DNA of 64,000 bases from Dimorphilus gyrociliatus. Lineage: Eukaryota; Annelida; Polychaeta; Dinophilidae. The position numbers were made by a program, and so were the translations under genes. Positions within the stretch are counted from its first letter, which is position 1; every line of letters begins with the position of its first letter. The notes under the pieces were generated by a model, which was not told the DNA's origin, did not search any database, and saw only the letters and a list, made by a program, of their open reading frames with translations. Shown piece after piece: positions 56,522 to 64,000 of this stretch. Location of the stretch: assembly GCA_904063045.1 (NCBI GenBank), contig CAJFCJ010000019.1, forward strand, positions 62,001 through 126,000. The letters run 5' to 3'.

Positions 56522-58978
56522 TCAACCTAATCCGGTTGTTGGACGTGATGGTCCTACTCCAGATGATTTCACACCCTTCTTTTTCCCTCCCTTTTTCCCT
56601 CTTCTCTTTGGTTTCTCAGGTTCGGGAGTTGGAGCCGGTCTCTCCCGAGGATCTCTCTCTTTGTATTTTGTTTGATTTTCATTCAGCATTTTTATGTCCT
56701 TCTTCCTCATTGTTTCCCAACAACTAGGCATATAAACGACCTTGTTGTCGCTAATATCTATTTCTTTCAAAGAGGGGAGCTTACTAAGCGTCTCTGGAAG
56801 GTCTTCAATTATATTATCTTGCAGTTGTAATCGAACAAGATGCTTCATCTTGAAAATATCTTTAGGAATTGATGAAATATCATTGGACGAAGCGTTTAAA
56901 ATTTTCATCCTATACAAATAAGGTATATCTATAGGAAATTTATCTATATGATTATTGCTAATATCCAGTTCGAGGAGTGAAGCTAATATATCTAATTGAT
57001 CGTTAGGAAACCAGCAGATTTCGTTGTTGGAAACGTTAAGGATTGTTAATTCCCTTAATTCTCCCATATTCGGTGGAAATGAGGCTATTTTATTTTCTGA
57101 TAGATTCAAATATTGAAGAACCGGTAGATGTGTTAAGGAAATGTGAAATTCCGTGAGTGAGTTAGATGACATGTTTAAGTATCTTAAATTACGAAGATTA
57201 GTTCCAAGTATCTCCGGTAAGGTAGTAATACTATTGCTGCTGAGATCTAAACTTGTTAAAGCTCGCAATTGAAAAAGTTCGACTGGTAATTCTGTCAAGT
57301 TATTTTGGTGCAAGTCCAATACTGTTAAACTTTTTAGTTTGCACACGTTGGGTGGTACCTCTTCCATTGCTAATTCGGAAGCATATAGTTCTTTCAAGTT
57401 ACGACGATATTGTGGCTTTTCCAAGTGTACAAAGAGTGAACCCCTCGAATCGTCTGCCGGCATTTGTATTGGATTTCCGCAAATACGTAAAATTTGTGTT
57501 GATTCTGGCAAGGAGAAGCCGCTCAATTTATTATTAGAAACGTCCAACTCTACAAGCTGTTGTAAATAATCGAAACCTTTCGGTAACGCTTGAAGATTAT
57601 TCTTATTGAGCCTCAAAAAAAATAATTTTCTTAGCTTCCTTACTTCTCTTGGCATTTCTTCAACTAGATTATCGGATAAATCTAGCGTTTCTAACAATTG
57701 TTCATCACCCAAACTTTCAGGAACGCTGCGTATTTTATTATTAGCTAGGAAAATATGTTTTAAAGAAGTTATCAATCCCAGTTTTTCAGGGATATAGGCT
57801 ATAGCATTGTTATTCATTTGCAAGTGTACCAAACTCCTTAACAAATCTATATGTTCGGGAATAAATTCAACATTATTGAAAGAAAGATCCAAATACTCCA
57901 ATGATTTCAAATGAACCAGAGGATCCATTTTGTTAAGCTGATTATGGGATAAATCGATCTTTTTCAGAACTTTTAAACTCTTGAAACTCCTAGAGTCTTT
58001 TCCTTGGACTTTCTCTAAGTGAGAAGGATAAGATTTAATTAGATTATGTGATAAATCAAGAACTTGCAGCTGATATAATCTATCAATATTCGCGGGAATA
58101 TGTTCTATTTTATTCATGTTGGCTATTAGCTCTCTTAAACAAAATTCCAATTCACATAGCTCTTCAGGTAGTTGTGTCAACTTATTTTGACTAACATCCA
58201 AAACTTCAAGATATTTTATTAAGCCTATTTGAGGCGGTAGCTCTTGTAAATCATTGTCAGACAAGTATAAGTGGGTCAAACAAGACAAAAATTCTATGCC
58301 TGACGGTAAGCATTGAAGATTATTCGAAGAGGCGTTTAATTTATGAAGGCCAGGGTTCTTAATACTTATTGAAGGCAATTCATTTAATCGATTGTTAGAT
58401 ACATCAATGTCCATGTGCATTTTGTATACGTTTTTCTTCAATGTTCTTATCATATTGTGCGACAAATCCAGCGTTTTTAGAGATGGAGCAGTTCCCAGCT
58501 TTGCAGGAACTTTCCTTATTTTATTGTGAGACGCATCTAGGGCAGTTAATTGACTTGCCTTATGGGTACGGGCGGGAAGGCTTTTCAATTGATTACCAGC
58601 GACGTCAACTGTTCTGAGCTGTTTCAATTTTGCAATTGTACCCGGTAATTTTGCAAGTAGATTATTATGTAAATTTAGATTATCTAGTTCTCGTAGTTCA
58701 GAAATTGCTGCTGGTATTTTTTTCATTTTATTATTCGGAGCGTCTAAAGTTCTGGCAAAATCCTGTACCTCTTCATTTTTATATATTTCGGCTGGAAGAG
58801 CTTTAGCCAACATAGTTGAAAAGTGCAATTCGACTCCCTTAACACCCTCCATTCTTGGCTTAATATGTTTCTTGACAGTAGCAGGTAGAGATGATATTTT
58901 ACTACCAGGTCCGACAGGTGGAGCCGGCTTATCGTCTTTCCTCCGCCTAGCCGAACTACCCGATTTAGCTCCAGACAT
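56522..58978 (-). CDS. Large leucine-rich-repeat protein (SHOC2/LRRC40-type), intronless
   Basis: Single-exon frame of 818 aa. A basic low-complexity N-terminus (SGSSARRRKDDKPAPPVGPG) precedes a segment KGVELHFSTMLAKALPAEIY resembling the start of small cytosolic LRR proteins such as LRRC57. Roughly two dozen 23-residue leucine-rich repeats then run to near the C-terminus, for example LDNLNLHNNLLAKLPGTIAK, LTHLYLSDNDLQELPPQIG, LEYLDLSFNNVEFIPEHID and LTVLDLHQNNLTELPVELF. Their LxxLxLxxNxLxxLP pattern is of the SHOC2/Ras-suppressor (plant-intracellular-like) class. The C-terminal tail is Pro/Lys/Gly-rich (PTPEPEKPKRRGKKGGKKKG). No signal peptide or membrane segment, so intracellular. It is a binding scaffold by analogy; its partner is unknown. 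The absence of introns over 2.4 kb contrasts with most neighbours. Confidence 0.88.
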   Translation of the reverse strand: MSGAKSGSSARRRKDDKPAPPVGPGSKISSLPATVKKHIKPRMEGVKGVELHFSTMLAKALPAEIYKNEEVQDFARTLDAPNNKMKKIPAAISELRELDNLNLHNNLLAKLPGTIAKLKQLRTVDVAGNQLKSLPARTHKASQLTALDASHNKIRKVPAKLGTAPSLKTLDLSHNMIRTLKKNVYKMHMDIDVSNNRLNELPSISIKNPGLHKLNASSNNLQCLPSGIEFLSCLTHLYLSDNDLQELPPQIGLIKYLEVLDVSQNKLTQLPEELCELEFCLRELIANMNKIEHIPANIDRLYQLQVLDLSHNLIKSYPSHLEKVQGKDSRSFKSLKVLKKIDLSHNQLNKMDPLVHLKSLEYLDLSFNNVEFIPEHIDLLRSLVHLQMNNNAIAYIPEKLGLITSLKHIFLANNKIRSVPESLGDEQLLETLDLSDNLVEEMPREVRKLRKLFFLRLNKNNLQALPKGFDYLQQLVELDVSNNKLSGFSLPESTQILRICGNPIQMPADDSRGSLFVHLEKPQYRRNLKELYASELAMEEVPPNVCKLKSLTVLDLHQNNLTELPVELFQLRALTSLDLSSNSITTLPEILGTNLRNLRYLNMSSNSLTEFHISLTHLPVLQYLNLSENKIASFPPNMGELRELTILNVSNNEICWFPNDQLDILASLLELDISNNHIDKFPIDIPYLYRMKILNASSNDISSIPKDIFKMKHLVRLQLQDNIIEDLPETLSKLPSLKEIDISDNKVVYMPSCWETMRKKDIKMLNENQTKYKERDPRERPAPTPEPEKPKRRGKKGGKKKGVKSSGVGPSRPTTGLG

Positions 58979-59441
58979 GTCTTTTTATTTTGTTCCGCTC
59001 TATCCTATAATATTTTCATAACTAGAAATAAAACAACAAAATAAAGAGAGAGTAAAATATCAGTACTAATAAATAATACTATTTCTATTCTATGATTAAT
59101 GACTTTTTGCAACGCTTCGATATTTTATCGACAAAGGGCGAAGAAGTTGCAATTAAATTTCGATTGAATAATTCTACTAATAATAAAAGAGAGTGAAATT
59201 GTTAATGAAACAAAAGTCTATGCTGAGAATCAAAATATCAACAAAAAGAGAAAAAACAACTCAATAAAGACATTCTATAATTTTTTATTACCGTTAATTT
59301 TAGATACAATCGTTTAAATCCTCTTTTCAAATAGGAGCGTTTGTTTAAATAAACAGAGCGAAAGGACGACGGAATAATGAATGAAATAGGCAATAATTTT
59401 TTTTAGCCTATTGATATAAAGATTATGTTTTTTAACCTAGA

Positions 59442-59478
<37 letters not shown>

Positions 59479-60653
59479 CTCATTCATTCGCCTACACTGT
59501 CACACTCTTTTCTAGAGATTTATTTCCCTATTCATTTAATAGAAAGTGATTTAAACACTTTTTCTCTTGTCTACCACTTTTTTTTTCTATGTGCAGAATT
59601 ATTCAATAACCTACTTAATGCTTTCCAAGCGATCGATGGTTTAAGCGTTAATCTGGCGAAAGGATTAGCTTGTTCGGTATATTAGTCATTTTTTTCTAAT
59701 AAAATCCTTCTAAACCGTTAAGAAATCTTACATAATATCGTTGCTAAATGATAGCAATTAATCTTTCCTATTGTATAGTTCAATGCTATAAAGTTTAACC
59801 TAAATATTCAGGTTTTATTTGCAAAAATACAATTAAATATATAAATTTTCAATATAAAAATGCAAGGGAAAGTATAAGTAAATGTTGAGAAACAGTTGAA
59901 AAATAAGTAAAGTTCTTCTCGTTCAACTAGTTAAACATAGAGATTTATTTATAAGATTTATTAACGATAAAGTTAACTAAAAGCAGGATTATTCTTATGA
60001 TAATTTCAATTAGTTCCTGTCTTTAGATGAATTTTAATCATTTTAGACTTTTTTTTGATGAAATGATAACAAAATAAAGCTAAAAATCTCACCTTAAAAA
60101 GGAGCAACAGAAGTTTGCTTTGTGTCACCTATCACCTGGTTACCGTCAACAAACCACCTTAGTGTCATCTGGTGTCATAAAACTTTTAATCTTATTCGAT
60201 TATTGGTGATGTTTTTGCCATTACTCCCAATCTGTTGTTTATCTTTTGACTAGCGAATGTAATAATTGTTTATTAAATAATTAATTATAAATATTTAAAT
60301 ATTAATTAACGAGTAATTAATTCTCATGGAATGATAAATTTGAATTTTAATTAAACATTGTACCTTGGCTGCATTTTTATTTTATTACTTAGAACTCATT
60401 ACGTTCATTATTAAACATTGCCTTTTGAAAAGGCGATCTACTAACTGGAAATTAAATACAGGGAAGACAGGGAAAGAGAAAAGTATGCTCCTAGGTGATA
60501 CTAATATTCTGAATTAATGAGGTTGAAAAAGAGATATAGATAGAGGGAAAGAGTGAAGGGAAAGGTCATCTGGAAACAATTTTTTCATTCTTAAACATGC
60601 ATGCTTATATACCATACTCGTTATCTAATACATGAACATCTTTATAAATAGAT
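58979..60653. other. Intergenic interval between LRR gene and GPCR
   Basis: AT-rich with a (TC)n run at about 59446-59474. It should contain promoters for the divergent LRR gene (minus) and GPCR (plus). The frame at 59425-59685 is built on the TC run and is rejected. Confidence 0.55.
59446..59474. repeat. (TC)n microsatellite
   Basis: TC dinucleotide run. Confidence 0.9.
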
Positions 60654-61688
60654 ATGAATCGTTCATCGATTGTTGTTACTTCGAAGACATTTGATTATGT
60701 AATGGGCGTTTGGATTCCAACAATTACATGCTGCTTAGGAATCGTTGGAAATGCTCTTTCCCTGGCTACATTATCATTGGAGAGAGTTAAAAGGGCCAAT
60801 ACTTATTCCCTAATGGCTCTTGCATGTGCGGATTTAGTACTACTTTGTTTTGCTCTTATTCAACAAGCTATACCGATGTTATGTCAGAGATCTAAATCTA
60901 CCAGTGATTTTTGTAGATTTCAAGGCTATTTAAGAGTCTATAGTTGGCCTATTATTTGTATGGCGCAAACAGCGTCAATTTATCTAACGTTATTAATTTC
61001 GGGCGAAAGGTATCTAGCAATTAAGAATCCTTTCAATCTCTGCCAATTATCTAAAGTATGCCGTTATATTATTCTCATATTGGTCTTTTCTATTCTCTTC
61101 AACGTACCAAAATTCTTTGAATTTAAAACGGTAACAATTGAGAAATTCAATACAACGTTTATCGAAATGAATCAGACAATGTTAAGGGAGAATAGCATTT
61201 ATAGGTACGCCTACAACACCGGTTTGTATGGTTTAATTATGTACGCAATACCGCTTGTCTCTCTATCAATTCTCAACGTTCAAATTGTTGTAGCTCTGAG
61301 TAGAGCCAAAAGAGAATGGGCATTTTTAAATAGGCATCAACAAAAAGAGATGAAAGCCACCAAAGTTCCACTTTGTATAGTTATTGTGTTTATCATTTGT
61401 GGAACGCACAACTTTCTATCATTTACCTTTGATGCAATATACATCAACTATAGAAAATATAAATGGCTTCAAATTTATACGGCAGTTGGTAACGTGTTGG
61501 TTGTTTTAAATTCCGCAATTAATTTTCTCATATTTTATACTTGCGGAGCCAAATTTCGGAAACAATTTAAACAACTGATTACTTGCAGAGGAAAAGACAT
61601 TAGAAATGATTTAATATCCAGGGAGAAGACTATTCTACTTAATTCTTTTAAATCTGTTAATAATGCTACGGACACCGGCTGTCTATAA
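60654..61688 (+). CDS. Rhodopsin-family GPCR, FMRFamide-receptor-like
   Basis: Intronless 344-aa seven-helix receptor. The extracellular N-terminus starts with an N-glycosylation sequon (MNRSS). TM1 is TITCCLGIVGNALSLATLSL with the conserved GN. TM2 is SLMALACADLVLLCFALI with the conserved AD. Extracellular Cys87 is a candidate for the ECL2 disulfide. TM3 ends SGERYLAI, with an intact E/DRY motif at 118-120. TM4 includes YIILILVFSILFNVPKFFEF; FNVPRF/KFFE is a frequent mark of invertebrate FMRFamide/myosuppressin-type receptors. TM5 has PLVSLSILNVQIVVAL, TM6 CIVIVFIICGTHNFLSF, and TM7 VLNSAINFLIFYTCG, an NPxxY variant. The C-terminus is cytosolic and Ser/Asn-rich. The ligand is probably a neuropeptide. 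It is related to the receptor at 62736, so a small local cluster. Confidence 0.9.
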   Translation: MNRSSIVVTSKTFDYVMGVWIPTITCCLGIVGNALSLATLSLERVKRANTYSLMALACADLVLLCFALIQQAIPMLCQRSKSTSDFCRFQGYLRVYSWPIICMAQTASIYLTLLISGERYLAIKNPFNLCQLSKVCRYIILILVFSILFNVPKFFEFKTVTIEKFNTTFIEMNQTMLRENSIYRYAYNTGLYGLIMYAIPLVSLSILNVQIVVALSRAKREWAFLNRHQQKEMKATKVPLCIVIVFIICGTHNFLSFTFDAIYINYRKYKWLQIYTAVGNVLVVLNSAINFLIFYTCGAKFRKQFKQLITCRGKDIRNDLISREKTILLNSFKSVNNATDTGCL

Positions 61689-62735
61689 AAGGAAAGAGAG
61701 GGGAACAAATTTCAACTTTATTTCAACAAGAGACAATTAATAGAAAACATAAAAGAACTTAAAACAAAGATACTATCTGATTGAGAAACGATCGTAATAT
61801 TTTTATATCAATGAATCAATGTTGTCGCCTTAAAATTCTTTGTATGCCCATCTAATTCTTTCTTTTCAACTTTAAACTTGTTTAACTCCCTCCTTCCCCT
61901 CCGCTCTTCCTTCTTCTTCATCTTCTTTATGCTTAACCATTTTCGTTGAAGAATTGTGCTTTATATACGTTTTAATCACTCTTCCAAAGGAAATCATATG
62001 TTGCTGTGTATTCTACTTATAATATAAAGCTCCCCCTTCTAATGTGTTTTTTTGAGAGTACTTAAATTTAGTTATAAGCGATATTTGCACGTTATATCTG
62101 ATACTGATAATTTATACATATATATATATATAGTTCACTTTGTTATTCCTATTTCATATACATGCCGAAGAAATCAAAAAAAAGTGAAAGAAAATATTCT
62201 ACTTTGCCTTTTTGTTCTGGTTTTTTTTTATAAAAGAAAACATTTACCATTTTCATTTTCATAGAGAAAATTGATATATGGCATTAAGTTACGGACGAGT
62301 GATGGAGATAGCGTCTACTTTATGAACAACTGTCTCCATCTATTGGATTATGGTTCGGAAAGAGTAAAGTATAAAGCGACAGACGTAGGTGATTTACATT
62401 AAGAGAGAATTCCTAGCGAGACGAACAAAGTTTTAACGTTGAAAGGTTTATCCGAAGATTTGCTAATTTTCACCTATACTTAATGAAATTTGAAAAGAGC
62501 TGCCTATGTTTATTTGTTTGTTTTTAAAGAGAAGAGAAATAGATAAAATAGAATAAAACTAACGGAAAAAAGGGCAGAGGAAAAAGGACAAGAGGAAAAC
62601 AGCTGCTTTATCCGCCGTAAAAAGTTACAGAAGAAAGAAACGAAAGGAAAGGAAGACAAAGAGAAGAAAATGATAGAATAATTTGATAGAGAATTTTTTA
62701 ACTTTGAAGTTGAGCTAATCAATTCATTGGGTAAA
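61689..62735. other. Intergenic interval between two GPCR genes
   Basis: AT-rich. The frame at 62510-62761 on the minus strand is purine-run derived. No other feature. Confidence 0.5.
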
Positions 62736-64000
62736 ATGAACTCTACTGACCTTGTCAACAATGATGCTGGAGGTTCTAATAGTGAGAGGAATCCATGTGT
62801 CTATTTCGAATTTTTCGTTGGTACGATACTTATTGGGAGCCTCTGTCTATTAGGAATAATTGGCAATTCCGCTGCTTTCGTTATATTCAATCGCCATAAA
62901 ACTGAAACTACAACTTTGTTTCTATTAAAGGCTTTGGCAATTTCTGATTCGTTTCTCTTATTGGCATCAATCATTATTTATGTGCTTAAGCCAATTCATC
63001 TATGGAATGGATCATTAGAAGGGTTTTACAACAACTTTGAACATGTACAGAAATTCGTTTGGCCAGCGTCCATGATGTGCCATACTACAACAATCATGCT
63101 AACAGTTCTGGTCACATTTAACAGGTATAGTTTCTTTACCAGGCCACATAAAAGCTATATTATAAATTCTATATTAAATATATAAGGATTTACTTTTATT
63201 AAAGACAATAAACTGTTACAAAGCGTATTTATAAGAAACTGTATATGTCTTTAATGTATATTTAATATTCATAGCTGAAATGTATAATTAAATAGCCCTC
63301 TTTCCAAACAACAAAGCCTTAACGGTTTCTCTTTATTCTCCTCCTACTTCTTTATCTAATAATTTGTTTCTATTCTTAACAGGTACATTGCCGTTTGTAA
63401 GCCCTGGCAGCCTCTAAGCAATCAACACACAAACCGGTGTACTTATACGGAAGTCTTTGCTGTAGTTGTCTTCGCTTTTCTTTTCAACGTACCGAGATAC
63501 TTTGAACACCATGTAATCGATAAAAAAATATCGAATGACACCAATCGAACGTCAACTAATATAAATCTAGGAGACAATAAGATATATCAATTGGTTTACT
63601 CTAACATCCTCTACTTTCCTGTTATGTACATTGTACCCTTAATCAGTTTGGCTTATCTAAACATAAAACTAATACGGACCATAAAAACTCTTAATGAGAA
63701 GAGGCAAGTTTTAACCGGACATAAAATGAGCAACGATGATCAAATAACAAACGTTATTATAGCTGTCGTTTTTATCTTTATTATCTGCCAAACTCCCGCC
63801 CTTATCAACCAAGTTCTGTGGTTAATCTTCTCGCAGGAGGATCGACAATGTGGTCGATTTCATTTTTATTATACTCGACTTAGTGACGTCTTGGTTGTTA
63901 CTAATTCGGGAGTTAATTTTATTATATATTGCTTATTTGGTAAAAGTTTTCGGCGTCTATTCTTTCAAACTGTATGTCCTGGTCGATCTTATGGAACTCA
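62736..64000 (+). CDS. Rhodopsin-family GPCR, FMRFamide-receptor-like (3' end beyond window)
   Basis: Exons 62736-63124 and 63383 to the window end, split inside the Arg codon of the TM3 motif; about 335 codons are visible and no stop is reached. ATG 62736 gives MNSTDLVNNDAGGSNSERNP, an Asn-rich extracellular start. TM1 has CLLGIIGNSAAFVIF, TM2 FLLKALAISDSFLLLASII, and TM3 ends LVTFNRYIAVCKPW. The usual acidic residue of D/ERY is therefore Asn (residues 129-131). TM4 includes FLFNVPRYFEHHVID. ECL2 has N-glycosylation sequons (NDTNRTS). TM5 has PVMYIVPLISLAYLNIKLI and TM6 VVFIFIICQTPALINQVLW. TM7 has VVTNSGVNFIIYCLFG, an NPxxY variant, then a basic C-tail. Peptide receptor by family; ligand unknown. 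Confidence 0.9.

Noticed and set aside
59425-59685. 86-codon frame with SLSLSLSL start
   Set aside because: Encoded by the (TC)n microsatellite.

Overview
This window is nuclear DNA from an animal with a compact genome. The genes are animal genes: mitochondrial complex I subunit NDUFS7, MMADHC, STRAP, gephyrin, a B56 subunit of PP2A, LAMTOR3, a Cys-loop receptor and FMRFamide-type GPCRs. They are broken by canonical GT-AG introns, most of them only 50-80 bases long. Very short introns, frequent head-to-head gene pairs and gene spacing of a few hundred bases suggest a small-genome lophotrochozoan. A dinophilid-type annelid would fit, but the species is an inference. Exon structures below were assembled by hand from splice sites and reading phase. 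A coding total divisible by three was used as a check wherever a full model is given.

Layout. 1-13.3 kb is almost gene-free. It holds one intronless gene (3.0-4.0 kb) with a textbook CCAAT/CCAAT/TATA promoter and an unknown Ser-rich product, plus scattered palindromic motifs including three CRE-like sites. 13.3-36.4 kb is dense with housekeeping genes: NDUFS7, an unknown 281-aa protein, MMADHC, STRAP, an ankyrin/transmembrane protein, a ZNF236-like 26-finger protein, two tandem questin-oxidase-like genes, gephyrin, a 97-aa orphan, PPP2R5E and LAMTOR3. Four adjacent pairs are head-to-head and probably share promoters (MMADHC/STRAP, ankyrin/ZNF236-like, questin oxidase B/gephyrin, 97-aa orphan/PPP2R5E). 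The questin oxidase region records a segmental duplication that also copied the 5' end of gephyrin, now a decayed pseudogene.

37-54 kb carries membrane and secreted functions: a 987-aa secreted serine hydrolase, a nicotinic-type Cys-loop subunit with an unusual pore, an MFS transporter, a tiny secreted cysteine peptide and a NRF-6-type membrane acyltransferase. An 887-bp Tc1-like deletion derivative lies in an intron of the Cys-loop gene. 54-64 kb is AT-rich with microsatellites. It holds an intronless 818-aa leucine-rich-repeat protein and two related rhodopsin-family GPCRs, the second running off the window end.

The genes do not form one pathway. The most unusual items are the internally deleted Tc1 element with IR/DR termini, the questin oxidase duplication with its gephyrin pseudogene and a gene-conversion-like block, the 76-aa secreted peptide precursor, and the promoter-rich orphan gene at 3 kb.
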